Made by a program: the position numbers and the translations under genes. DNA of 64,000 nt, from contig DAOLIT010000018.1 in the NCBI GenBank assembly GCA_035328405.1, positions 1 through 64,000 of the forward strand, given 5' to 3'. The notes beneath the pieces are model-generated. The model made no database searches, was not told the origin of the DNA, and was given only the letters and a program-made list of their open reading frames with translations. Source of the stretch: JAEUKA01 sp035328405 (lineage in GTDB: Bacteria; Myxococcota_A; Polyangia; Palsa-1104; JAEUJZ01). Positions 44,087 through 52,980 of the stretch are shown piece by piece (position 1 is the first letter of the stretch; every line of letters starts with the position of its first letter).

Positions 44087-45883
44087 ATGCTTGGGTTTGC
44101 GAGCCTGCTTTCCCGTCTGAAAAATACGCCGCGCTTTTTGCTCGTCGCGTTGTTTTTTGCAGCCGCGTGTTCCCTGTTGCCCGTTTGGATTGGCCGATAT
44201 CTACCATTGCTCGATTATCCGGGCCATTTGGCCAATTTGTTTATATGGCGTCACCTGTCGGACCCCGCGTATGGTTTTTCACGCTATTACGAACCAAACG
44301 CGACCCTTTTGCCGTATTGGGTTCAATTCGGCCTCGAATGGACTTTGTCTGTCGTCGTCAGCGAGGAAACCGCGCAAAAACTCTTTTTGTCGCTTTCCAT
44401 CGCAGGCCTGCCACTGTCGGTTGCGCTCTATGCCAAACAACTTGGGCGTGATCCGTGGGTCGCCGTGCTGGCGTTTCCCCTCGCGTGGAACATGAACGTG
44501 TCGCACGGTTTCCTCGCGTTCATCGGAGGCTTGCCCATCTTGTTTCTCGCGCTTCGGTCGCTTCACGCGCATATGTCATCTCCGTCGTTGAAGTCGTTTG
44601 TCTGCGCCGCGTTGTGGGGCATCCTCGTCTACTTTTCGCACATCTTGTTGCTTGGCGTGTATGTCTGCGTCGGGAGTGCCACAGCCCTTTTGTTTGTTCG
44701 GCCTTTTTCGCTGCAACGACTTCTGGTTGCTCCGCTTCCCGTGTTTCCGTCGGTGGCTCTTTCCATCTGGGCCCAGTTTTTTGCAAACTCGCAACGCAAC
44801 AACCTCCCGCTGCAAGGCCAAGGTCTTCGCGCCTTCGTCGGTGTGTACAGCAATTTTTGGGGAAACCTCGAGATTTTGCAGACCTGGACGCTCAATACCC
44901 TGCCCGAAACACGCGACGAGACGCTCTATTCGCTGATTTGGCTCTCTTTGTGGCTTTTGTTGCTATTGACTTCCTGTTTGCGAAACAGTCGTTCGCCTGG
45001 GTCAGTCGGCTTTTCTTGGCGTACTTTGTTTGGCCCCGCTGAATTGGGCTTTGTCATCGTCGCGATTCTCTTTTTCACGCTTCCCAGAAGTTTGCTCAAA
45101 CCCTTCTATTGGTTTGCCATCAATCGGCGCATTGCGGTTGTGCTCGCTGTTTTTGCACTATTTTTGATTCGAGGGTCAATTCTAGATACAGTTTCTCATC
45201 GCGTGATTGTATTGATTTCACTTGCGTTTTCAATTTTGTATACGACCGATATCGCTGCACACTATTTTCGGTTCAATCAACGATTAAAACCATACGAAAC
45301 TCTGATGCAGCATGTTCCCAGAGGTAAGCAGGTATTGCCTATTATGCTATCCATCAGAGATCCTGATTCACTTGTAAATTGTTTCAATCAATGGGGAAGT
45401 TACGTTCAAATCAGGCAAGGCGGTTTCATGGCACCTGTCTTTCCAGTTGAATTTCCGCTGAAACAAAAGAAAGTGCAAACCCCGGCGGTTCTCCCGTGGG
45501 ACGCTCAACACTCATTCCGTTTTGAGCTACATGAACGAGGATGGGATTACTTCTTGGTTCAAGGAAAACAGCACAAAAGCCTGTTTGCGCAGGCTCCTGA
45601 TTCCATCCGTTTGGTCGAGGAAATTGGGAATTGGGCACTGTACGAAAAGGTGATACCAAAGCCACCGATTCAAGCGCCAAAATCATTCGGGCGCTTTAGG
45701 TTCGTTCCAAAACCAGCAAGTGTTCCCGACGGGGAGGAAGCATCACAGAAGTGGAGACAGCATGTGGCCGCTCGACCGATGCCGAGGCCACGACGCGAAG
45801 CTTTGTGGATTCTGCTGCGCGACAAATGGGATCAGCACCATCGCAGAGCGTTTCTTCCACCACGGAATCCCCGACCAAAATGA
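44087..45883 (+). CDS. Polytopic membrane protein, GT-C-like
   Basis: 598 residues with about ten hydrophobic segments over residues 15-385 and a soluble C-terminal part. Near residue 42 LLDYPGHLANLF places Asp and His in the first outside loop, as in GT-C lipid-linked sugar transferases, so a glycosyltransferase role is possible but unproven. The last ~63 residues lie antisense to the methyltransferase gene, are Arg/Pro-rich and look like read-through; the natural end is probably near 45700. Base composition drops sharply inside the gene: the first 1 kb is GC-rich, but 45181-45240 has only 20 G or C in 60. Start ATG 44087; no good ribosome-binding site. Confidence 0.72.
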   Translation: MLGFASLLSRLKNTPRFLLVALFFAAACSLLPVWIGRYLPLLDYPGHLANLFIWRHLSDPAYGFSRYYEPNATLLPYWVQFGLEWTLSVVVSEETAQKLFLSLSIAGLPLSVALYAKQLGRDPWVAVLAFPLAWNMNVSHGFLAFIGGLPILFLALRSLHAHMSSPSLKSFVCAALWGILVYFSHILLLGVYVCVGSATALLFVRPFSLQRLLVAPLPVFPSVALSIWAQFFANSQRNNLPLQGQGLRAFVGVYSNFWGNLEILQTWTLNTLPETRDETLYSLIWLSLWLLLLLTSCLRNSRSPGSVGFSWRTLFGPAELGFVIVAILFFTLPRSLLKPFYWFAINRRIAVVLAVFALFLIRGSILDTVSHRVIVLISLAFSILYTTDIAAHYFRFNQRLKPYETLMQHVPRGKQVLPIMLSIRDPDSLVNCFNQWGSYVQIRQGGFMAPVFPVEFPLKQKKVQTPAVLPWDAQHSFRFELHERGWDYFLVQGKQHKSLFAQAPDSIRLVEEIGNWALYEKVIPKPPIQAPKSFGRFRFVPKPASVPDGEEASQKWRQHVAARPMPRPRREALWILLRDKWDQHHRRAFLPPRNPRPK

Positions 45884-46955
45884 GCATATGCCCGCCCGAT
45901 GCCAACCATTTTTCACACGCAGAAAGCCAATTCCACGTATCTGCTTCATGCTCGCGCAATCGTTTGCTGAGCGACTTGGTTTGCCTGCGCGCAGCCATCT
46001 CGTTTCGTTCTATCGGCGAAGGATCTATCCCTAGCCACGCATATCTTCTCGCGTGATGTTGCAGATAATCATACGTTCCGAGATAGGGTGGAGATGTAAT
46101 CACCCGATCAACTGTATTTGGTGATATTTTCGTTTTTTCTTTTTGCAACAAATCCGTTCGAGCGTCCCCAACAAATAAGTTTGGTTTCTGCGTTTTGATA
46201 TCTGGAGTCCAGAAGGCTTCCTCGAGCCGGATGACTTCCTCTGTTTTTTTCAAGAACCACTTGGTAACTTGTCCTTTTCCAATTTGCCGATCGACGATGC
46301 GCTCACTTGTTTCGCTTCGTTGGTTTGAACATTTCAATACAATCGCAGAAAAAATCATCAACAACCATTCTCCGATCGGTGCGTCAGAAGAAACAATTTG
46401 TCCGATTTCATGCCGCAATCCGCATAGTTCTAGATATACATGAGGGGCGTAATGCTCTGCTCGATCATAATTGTGCGGGGGAGACAATTTCTTTTTTACA
46501 CGGGCCCATGAAGCCTCACAAACCTTCTGGGCAGCCATCAGCAGGGCTTTTTGCATTGGCACAGGCAAAGGCGTTGATTTGACCAAAGACAGGCGCACAG
46601 CCAGCGGACTCACGTCGCAACCCACAACCCGCAAACCCTTTCGCACACCCTCGATCGCGACAGTCCCGGAACCAATGAACGGATCGAGCAACGTCTGACC
46701 AGGACGCAAATCCTCGCACAGCCGTCGCACGAGCAAGGGATGTGTACGGCCTGCGTAGGAATGAAAAAGATGCGGCCCGAGCGACCGTTCGACGAGAGGC
46801 CGATCGGAAACAGCAATGTTTTCTGGCAATCCGGGCACGGAAAGCGCCTGGCTGAGCGGCAAAGACCAGCGAACCTCTCCATCCACACGCAAATGGCTGG
46901 CTGGAAGAGAAAAAGGCCGCTTTTTGCGATCGTGGGTTTCAGGAACCAAATTCAT
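45696..46955 (-). CDS. SAM-dependent DNA or RNA methyltransferase
   Basis: 419 residues from ATG 46955. Motif I LLDPFIGSGTVAIEG near 90 binds SAM and VDRVITSPPYLGTYDY near 288 is a catalytic SPPY-type motif, as in amino-methyltransferases acting on N4-cytosine or N6-adenine, or on RNA. A region of about 170 residues between them may carry target recognition. The C-terminus (PRREHLLVLER) also looks family-like, so the stop at 45696 is trusted. No restriction endonuclease is visible beside it, so it would be an orphan methylase. It overlaps the end of the convergent membrane-protein gene by 188 bases. 46081-46140 has 22 G or C in 60, well below neighbours. Confidence 0.8.
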   Translation of the reverse strand: MNLVPETHDRKKRPFSLPASHLRVDGEVRWSLPLSQALSVPGLPENIAVSDRPLVERSLGPHLFHSYAGRTHPLLVRRLCEDLRPGQTLLDPFIGSGTVAIEGVRKGLRVVGCDVSPLAVRLSLVKSTPLPVPMQKALLMAAQKVCEASWARVKKKLSPPHNYDRAEHYAPHVYLELCGLRHEIGQIVSSDAPIGEWLLMIFSAIVLKCSNQRSETSERIVDRQIGKGQVTKWFLKKTEEVIRLEEAFWTPDIKTQKPNLFVGDARTDLLQKEKTKISPNTVDRVITSPPYLGTYDYLQHHARRYAWLGIDPSPIERNEMAARRQTKSLSKRLREHEADTWNWLSACEKWLASGGHMLILVGDSVVEETLCDGADPICRAAESTKLRVVASASVERPHAVSTSVMLPPRREHLLVLERT

Positions 46956-47102
46956 GGAATTTCTCGTCGGAGAAGGTGCATTGAGGGGAAAGATGGGAAG
47001 GAAAACCACCAGTGGTTTTCTCGCATTCTTTTGGGGTTTGCTGCGAAAAAATGGACTTTCGGCGATTGCTCCGCCGGGGCGGTTTGCAGTATGTAGGTTC
47101 GC

Positions 47103-47819
47103 ATGGCCTCTCGCAGCACAGGACAACGCTATCAAGACCCGAAGAAGGCGCTGTGGTTTTTGAGGAAATTGCCGCTTTTTGCGGACATTCCTCATGACAC
47201 GCTCCAGCAGTGTTCCAACCTGGTTTGGTTGCTGGAACTGAAGCGCCGGCAGGTGGTTTTTTTGCCTGGAGATCCCGGCGGTGCCGTGTATTTCGTGAGT
47301 TCCGGGCGGATCAAAATCAGCAAAGTGACCAGCGACGGGAAAGAACTGACGCTCGACTATGGCGCGGCCAACGATGTGTTCGGCGAACTTTGCCTTATCG
47401 ACGGAGGACCGCGCGAAGACATGGCGGAAGCGATGGACACGTCGGTCGTCATCGAGTTCGATCGGGGCCACTTTGAGCGTTTGGTGCAAAAAGAGGGCCT
47501 TATCGGCTTTCGTCTGGTGAAAGTCCTGGCGCAACGGAGACGGCAACTCGAGGAAAAAGTCGAAAACCTGATTTTCAAAGACGTGAACAGCAAACTAGCG
47601 GAATTGCTTTTGCGGCTTGGCCAGGATTTCGGCGTCGCCGACAAACGCGGAACGCTGCTGTCGCTGAAAATCACGCACCAAGAGATGGCGAATTTGATCG
47701 GATCGACGCGCGAAACGGTCTCGCTCACGCTGAGCCAGTTTCGTCGGAGCGGTCTCATCGCCACAGAAGGTCGGCGCGTGATTCTGTCCGACCAAGAAGG
47801 ACTTCAGGCACTCGCGTAG
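47103..47819 (+). CDS. Crp/Fnr-family transcription regulator
   Basis: 238 residues: a cyclic-nucleotide-binding-like beta barrel (about 30-140; VVFLPGDPGGAVYFVSSGRIKIS, YGAANDVFGELCLIDGGPRED), a dimerisation helix and a C-terminal winged helix-turn-helix (about 185-225; THQEMANLIGSTRETVSLTLSQFRRSGLI). No N-terminal cysteine cluster, so it is not an oxygen-sensing Fnr of the classic type; the effector is unknown. ATG 47103 is the family-like start. It lies 63 bases before fdhD on the same strand, and may control it or other respiratory genes. Confidence 0.92.
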   Translation: MASRSTGQRYQDPKKALWFLRKLPLFADIPHDTLQQCSNLVWLLELKRRQVVFLPGDPGGAVYFVSSGRIKISKVTSDGKELTLDYGAANDVFGELCLIDGGPREDMAEAMDTSVVIEFDRGHFERLVQKEGLIGFRLVKVLAQRRRQLEEKVENLIFKDVNSKLAELLLRLGQDFGVADKRGTLLSLKITHQEMANLIGSTRETVSLTLSQFRRSGLIATEGRRVILSDQEGLQALA

Positions 47820-47882
47820 AAGGGGGCGTGGCAGTCGGGGGTTTTGCTCGCAGTGAGCGAGGGGTTTTCCCAGGAGAAGTCT

Positions 47883-48764
47883 GTGCAAACCATGTCGCGT
47901 CGAGTTCGGTCGGCGTCGGTGCTTCGTTGCGAAGCGGGCGCAATTTCGTCTCATTCGGATGTGCTTTGCGTTGAGGCACCGCTGCACATTTTTGTGCGGC
48001 TCGGCGACAAGGGCGAGCCAGAACCGCTGACGATCACGATGCGGACACCGGGAACAAGTTCGACATCGCCCGACGAGGACGATGTGGATCTGGCGCTCGG
48101 CTTTCTGCTGAGTGAGGGACTTTTGCATGCCGCAACGGATGTGCTCAGCGTCGGCTCTCTCAAGAGAGAAAACTCGATCGTGGTGACGTTGCGAGACGAT
48201 GCAGAGTTTGAACGAGTCCGGTTTGCGCGCCATTTTCTATCGACAAGCGCGTGCGGTGTGTGTGGAAAAACATCTCTCGAAGCGTTGGCTGCGGAACCGC
48301 GGGAACCGTTGCGAACCCGAGAGACCCAGGTTTTTTTGCGCACGCTGCATCGATTGCCAACGACGCTGCGAAAAGCTCAACCCACTTTTTCCACAACAGG
48401 TGGTTTGCACGCCGCAGCACTGTTCGACGGGACGGGCAATCTGTTGGCGGTGCGCGAAGATGTCGGACGACACAACGCGCTGGACAAACTCATCGGGTCG
48501 CGTTTTCGGCTGGGGGAAATTGCATTGCATGAACGTGTGCTGCTGGTCTCGGGCCGCGCGAGTTTCGAGCTTTTGCAAAAAGCACGTATGGCCTGCATTG
48601 CGGTGTTTGCGTCGATTGGCGCACCATCGAGCTTGGCTCTAGATCTTGCTCGGCGGGATGGAATGACGTTGTGCGGTTTCTTGCGCGACGGCAGCGTGAA
48701 CGTGTATTGCGGCGCAGAACGGCTTTGTTCCGACGACGGAAAGCCGCTCACTCCAGAAAACTAA
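47883..48764 (+). CDS. fdhD: Formate dehydrogenase accessory sulfurtransferase FdhD
   Basis: Transfers sulfur from IscS to the molybdenum cofactor of formate dehydrogenase. Shown by STSACGVCGK near 122, with the two reactive cysteines, and by AVREDVGRHNALDKLIG near 195, with HVLLVSGR-type (RVLLVSGRASFELLQK) following. About 293 residues. Start GTG 47883 is preferred because GGAGA (47873-47877) is well spaced; ATG 47892 is an alternative and a TTG at 47844 is in frame. No formate dehydrogenase is in the window. Confidence 0.94.
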   Translation: MQTMSRRVRSASVLRCEAGAISSHSDVLCVEAPLHIFVRLGDKGEPEPLTITMRTPGTSSTSPDEDDVDLALGFLLSEGLLHAATDVLSVGSLKRENSIVVTLRDDAEFERVRFARHFLSTSACGVCGKTSLEALAAEPREPLRTRETQVFLRTLHRLPTTLRKAQPTFSTTGGLHAAALFDGTGNLLAVREDVGRHNALDKLIGSRFRLGEIALHERVLLVSGRASFELLQKARMACIAVFASIGAPSSLALDLARRDGMTLCGFLRDGSVNVYCGAERLCSDDGKPLTPEN

Positions 48765-48789
48765 CGCCAGAAAATGAATGCCCGAAAGA

Positions 48790-49188
48790 CTAACGACGGA
48801 TTCCGAGAAGTTGGTCCATCGTGCGCTGGTCGGCGTCGGGGAACTGGTATTGCCCAAATTCAGAAGAGGCAACCCAGCGGAAGTCTCTGACCCGTTTGGC
48901 TCGAATGGGCCGTCCTGGAACGAGCTTGGCCGCGTACAGCGCCAAAACGACCTCGTATCCGTCATAGACATGGTGTTTCTCGCCGATTTTCTTTCCGATC
49001 TCAAACGTGGCATCGAGCCGTTCGTTGAGTTCGCGGCGCAACGCCGTCTCGTCCGTTTCCTCGGTTTCGACCTTGCCGCCCGGAAACTCCCACTGAAGCG
49101 GTAAAACTGCCGAATCGCGGCGCTGGGTAATCAGGTATCGCCCATCTCGTTCAATGACTGCGGCAACAACACGAATGACCTTTTTCAT
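48790..49188 (-). CDS. Nudix hydrolase, MutT-like
   Basis: 132 residues from ATG 49188. Nudix box GGKVETEETDETALRRELNE near 38-57 has the consensus G, E and REL residues, but the second Glu of the REUxEE element is Arg (NERL). N-terminal VVAAVIERDGRYLITQR and QWEFPGG are typical of MutT/8-oxo-dGTP enzymes; the late FRWVASSEF matches the W-containing adenine/guanine loop. It probably sanitises oxidised nucleotides. An in-frame start 10 codons further up (49218) is possible. Convergent with fdhD, 25 bases apart. Confidence 0.88.
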   Translation of the reverse strand: MKKVIRVVAAVIERDGRYLITQRRDSAVLPLQWEFPGGKVETEETDETALRRELNERLDATFEIGKKIGEKHHVYDGYEVVLALYAAKLVPGRPIRAKRVRDFRWVASSEFGQYQFPDADQRTMDQLLGIRR

Positions 49189-49421
49189 CGATCTTCCGAC
49201 TCCTCGCTTGAGCGGCATTCCAATCTACCAGACTTTGCTTGAGGTTTTAGGAGCGTGCTGTGGCGACCTGCCAACAGTTTGCAGCGTCACACAGCGTATC
49301 ACGTCGTCAGGCAATCTGAGGCGCTCGTCGCGGACGTTTTTTGCGGCAGCCTCAATCTGGCGGCGGTCTTGCGCCTCGGATGTGGCACACCTATGATCGA
49401 GGCTCACACTAGGAGGACTCG

Positions 49422-50486
49422 ATGGGCCTGATTGATTTTGTGAAAAGCGGTGTCCGCGAACTTGCGATTGCTCGACCGGACAATGCAAAAGGTTTGCTCG
49501 TCTATAAGCATCCCGATCCCACCATTCCAAACAAAGCGCAGCTTACGGTTGGCACCGACGAGGTGGCACTCTTTTTCAAAGATGGGCAGTTCGTCGGACA
49601 AATCGGCGCAGGTCGTCACACGCTCGAGTCATCGAACATCATGTTCCTGAACCAGCTTGTGGATAAGTTCACCGGCGGAAATGTTTTCAAGGCCGAGGTT
49701 TGGTTCATCACCATCCGCGAGGTTGCCGGATTCAAGTTTGGTGGGCGCATCGGCGACGTGGAAGACCCCAAAAGCGGCCTCGCCATCGGAGTCATGGTCC
49801 ACGGCGAGTATTCCTTGCAAGCCACCGATCCAACACAGGTCATTTCGTTCTTCGGACAAAGGTCGTGGGCTTCTGACGAGGAATTTGTGGGCTGGTTCCG
49901 TCAACTTTTGCTCAAGACCATTCGCGATCGCATCGCCAAACTTTTGGTCACAAAACAGATTCCGCTGTTAAACGTCACGTCAGGTGCGCTGACCGAGGAG
50001 ATCGAAGCCGAGGTTCTCGAGGGTCTCAAGTCGCACATCCAAGGTTACGGAATGCGCGTGGTTCGCCTCGGAAACTTTGTCGTCAGCATCAAGGACGAAG
50101 ACGAAGCGACTTTGAAGACGATGTACAAAGACGCGGCGCACATTCGCATGGCAGGCGGGCTCGGCGGATATCAACAGTTCGCGGCGGGCAAGGCCATGAT
50201 GGGCGCAGGCGAGGGAATGTCTCGGGGCGGTGGCAGTGGTGACGGTGGCGGTGGCGGTTTGCTCGCGGGTGCCGGTTTGGGCGTCGGCATGGCGATGGCC
50301 AACATGTTTGCGCAAAACACACGCCAACCCTCTGAACCTGCGGCAGCCCCGGCGGCAGCGCCCGCAGCACCCGCCCAACCGTCTTTGCAGGATCGGCTCA
50401 AGAAACTCAAAATGCTCAAGGACGAAGGTCTGATAGACGACCAGGAATACGCCGCCAAGCGCGCCGAATTGCTCAAAGACCTGTAA
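49422..50486 (+). CDS. SPFH-domain protein with SHOCT tail
   Basis: 354 residues. The N-terminal ~235 residues match the Band_7_1/YdjI-type SPFH domain (KGLLVYKHPDPTIPNKAQLTV, GQFVGQIGAGRHTLESSNI, FITIREVAGFKFGG, GEYSLQATDPTQVI, YGMRVVRLGNFVVSIKD). A Gly/Met-rich linker and an Ala/Pro stretch follow, and the last ~33 residues form a SHOCT motif (RLKKLKMLKDEGLIDDQEYAAKR). SHOCT domains are common oligomerisation tags. No membrane segment. Related proteins are often found with stress or toxin-type loci but their role is open. AGGAGG lies just ahead of ATG 49422. Confidence 0.9.
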   Translation: MGLIDFVKSGVRELAIARPDNAKGLLVYKHPDPTIPNKAQLTVGTDEVALFFKDGQFVGQIGAGRHTLESSNIMFLNQLVDKFTGGNVFKAEVWFITIREVAGFKFGGRIGDVEDPKSGLAIGVMVHGEYSLQATDPTQVISFFGQRSWASDEEFVGWFRQLLLKTIRDRIAKLLVTKQIPLLNVTSGALTEEIEAEVLEGLKSHIQGYGMRVVRLGNFVVSIKDEDEATLKTMYKDAAHIRMAGGLGGYQQFAAGKAMMGAGEGMSRGGGSGDGGGGGLLAGAGLGVGMAMANMFAQNTRQPSEPAAAPAAAPAAPAQPSLQDRLKKLKMLKDEGLIDDQEYAAKRAELLKDL

Positions 50487-50572
50487 CGCCGGTTTTGTCT
50501 GCTGCCCGTGTGCGCAGACCTTCCCGGCACACACGGACTACTCACGGCGCACATGGAATGTGTGTTCTTGCC

Positions 50573-52864
50573 TTACGTTTCGCGCACGTCTCTTTCTGTC
50601 TGATCCGCAATCCCCCGAAAAGCCAAACCCAAGTGAAAGAAAATCGGCTCCGCGATCGGGCGCAGTTGTTTTTCCACGTAATGGTCGTAGTCAATCGGAT
50701 GTTGTCTGTGCGCGGGATGTTCGGGGCCGGATTCCGTCATGACAAACGGAACCAGGTTTCCAGGAGCGATGTTGTGCCGAGCAGCGACCGTGACATGCGG
50801 TGTGTTCGTTGAGGCGTACTCAGAAAGCTCTCGACGCAGCTTTCGACGGCACACCAGCGAGTCATCCAGCACCCCCGAAAAAAGCTGCGCTACCGTGTCC
50901 TTTACATACGCGGCCACATGTTCGGGTTTGGCCTCAGCGAACAGCATGTTGTGAAGATTTCGGGAAAGTGTTTTGCAAAACGGCGTTGAATCTCGACGGG
51001 CTGCTTCCAGACCCACAAACTCGATGCGGCTTTCGCTCCCAAGATGCGGCAAACCCGCGTATCGCTTGCCCGAAACTTTGTCTTTGCCTCGCGTTTTGTA
51101 CAGGAAAAGCCGTCGGTAGGCCGAGTGAAAGGTCAGATGTACAGGACTTTCGAGGCAAACCGTTTTTTCGATCGACCCAATGTTCGCCAGGTGCCGAGAG
51201 ATCTCTACCGAAAGACGTTCGGCCCAGTCGTGGCCCAGATGATCAATCTCTTGTTTCTCGGTTTTGTCGTCGAGATTTGAAAGCACAAACACAGCATCGA
51301 AGTCGCCACGGAGCACGCGATGGCCGTGGTGTTCCAGACGCTCTTTCAAAAAGACAAGCAACGACCGTCCGATCCGCGTCACCTCGCTGGCCAGCTTCGG
51401 CTCGTGAAACCGACTCGCTTTGCTCATGAGCACGCCGTACAACGTGTTCGCAGACAGATGAATCGCCCGGGTTTGCGCCTGGCCCGCAGCCTGCTTCGTG
51501 TGTGCGCAATGACGCACAAACCGTTGGGCCAAACTTCTTGCCACGTCAGTTTGCACACCAAAACGCACATCCCCACCGCGTTGGCTGCTCTCATGGCCAG
51601 CCTCGATCATCGTAAGGATCGAGGCTGCCAAGCCACGAACATCGAACACCCACACATTGGAATACAGGCCCGGCTTGGTCTCGAGCACCGGCTCGAAAAA
51701 AGGCGGTTCGTTCGATTCAAGCTGTCTCTCAAACGTGTTCGCGACAAACCCGCGCTCATGTAGTTCAACAAGACACAACGTATCGAATGCGGATACATGC
51801 GCCGCTGCACGATCGAGAGGCAAACCCGTCAGGCGACTGCGCTCCACTGCCAAATCGAGCAAGCCCTGCTGCGTCAAAAGCGAAATCATTCGCTCGGTTT
51901 CTCGACCCAGACGCAGCAACGCGCCACGCTGATCGGGCAAATCGTGCGCGGTTTTTTCTTCGGGGTCTTCCTCCTCGCGCTCGACGAGCACATCGTCCGA
52001 ACTTCTGCCCTCCGAAAGGCGAAACAGCGAAGCCAAATCGAGCACCACGCGACCCGAGAGCAAGGCTCGCGGAGGTTGATTGCGCCCAGTGCCCCCTTGG
52101 AATTGCAACTCGCCCGGCCCTCGTGAGAGCGGCAAAGACATGCGGCAGCGACGAGCGGATTCTCTCAGAAGCGGCAGGTCCTCGACAAACAGGTTCCAAC
52201 CGAGCAAGACATCCGGGTCTTTTTCCCACAGTCGTTTGATGAACGCTGAGAGAAGCGACCGCTCGTCGGAAAGACGGATACCTTCAGGCACATCCGCTTC
52301 TTGATGCAAAAGAACCACGCCTTGCGCATCGGCGAGCGTCACCGCCCGCAATGTTCCGTCCGGGCCCTGCAGCGCCCGAATACAAACGGGTTTCAGCGTC
52401 GGAACGCCAACGCCTGGAGAGAGCACCGGGTTTTCAAACACAAGGTCCACGCCGTCCTCGATCGGTCGTCCTTTTTGCGCCGGGCCGGACACGTTGACAG
52501 AACCGAAAATGCGTCGGTCGAGAAGACAACGCGCGACCATGTTCAGATCGGCCTCATACGTTTGCACACCCTCTGCCCGCAGCCGATGGGACAAAGAAGC
52601 CGCTGCGACGGGCGTCAGAAGCTCGACCCTCGACACGGCCTCGCCCGAAAGTGTTTTGTAAGGCACACTTCTCACCGTCGCTGCTGCCCCGGCCAGCCGA
52701 GCCACTGTGGCGATGTCTTCGACGCGCACAAAAAAACAGGCGCGTTGTCGCGTTTCACGGACCAAAAACGTCTCGCCATCCACAAGTCGCCCATAAAAAA
52801 GCAGCACCGGCTGCCCCGCCTGCAAACGCATGCTCGCTTGCAGAATGAAACCCTGTCTGCTCAT
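50573..52864 (-). CDS. Divergent family-B DNA polymerase (Pol II-like)
   Basis: 763 residues; aligns by eye over its length with E. coli Pol II (783), starting MSRQGFIL. Exonuclease motif I (DIET in Pol II) reads IRAL, with no acidic pair; motif II keeps only N and D (GWNLFVEDLPLL); motif III has Glu, not Asp. In the polymerase, motif A is FDVRGLAAS (DxxSLYPS in relatives), motif B HLSANTLYG (K replaced by H) and motif C GDFDAVF (DTDS). The aspartates of A and C remain. The stretch between A and B is shortened. Proofreading is likely lost; polymerase activity is uncertain. Start ATG 52864, or GTG 52873. It lies 116 bases downstream of dihydropyrimidinase, same strand. Confidence 0.88.
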   Translation of the reverse strand: MSRQGFILQASMRLQAGQPVLLFYGRLVDGETFLVRETRQRACFFVRVEDIATVARLAGAAATVRSVPYKTLSGEAVSRVELLTPVAAASLSHRLRAEGVQTYEADLNMVARCLLDRRIFGSVNVSGPAQKGRPIEDGVDLVFENPVLSPGVGVPTLKPVCIRALQGPDGTLRAVTLADAQGVVLLHQEADVPEGIRLSDERSLLSAFIKRLWEKDPDVLLGWNLFVEDLPLLRESARRCRMSLPLSRGPGELQFQGGTGRNQPPRALLSGRVVLDLASLFRLSEGRSSDDVLVEREEEDPEEKTAHDLPDQRGALLRLGRETERMISLLTQQGLLDLAVERSRLTGLPLDRAAAHVSAFDTLCLVELHERGFVANTFERQLESNEPPFFEPVLETKPGLYSNVWVFDVRGLAASILTMIEAGHESSQRGGDVRFGVQTDVARSLAQRFVRHCAHTKQAAGQAQTRAIHLSANTLYGVLMSKASRFHEPKLASEVTRIGRSLLVFLKERLEHHGHRVLRGDFDAVFVLSNLDDKTEKQEIDHLGHDWAERLSVEISRHLANIGSIEKTVCLESPVHLTFHSAYRRLFLYKTRGKDKVSGKRYAGLPHLGSESRIEFVGLEAARRDSTPFCKTLSRNLHNMLFAEAKPEHVAAYVKDTVAQLFSGVLDDSLVCRRKLRRELSEYASTNTPHVTVAARHNIAPGNLVPFVMTESGPEHPAHRQHPIDYDHYVEKQLRPIAEPIFFHLGLAFRGIADQTERDVRET

Positions 52865-52980
52865 GCCCCACACCCGGCGAATGGCTGCTTGCGCCTCGCC
52901 AACCTATCAATCCTATCGCGACTTTGCAGATTCAGTCAGGCTCTTGTGCGCCACGGGCAGACGGTTTCAGACGGACGTAC

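Noticed and set aside
49154..49396. 80-codon open frame on + between the Nudix and SPFH genes
   Set aside because: Overlaps the Nudix start, no ribosome-binding site, no similarity recognised.
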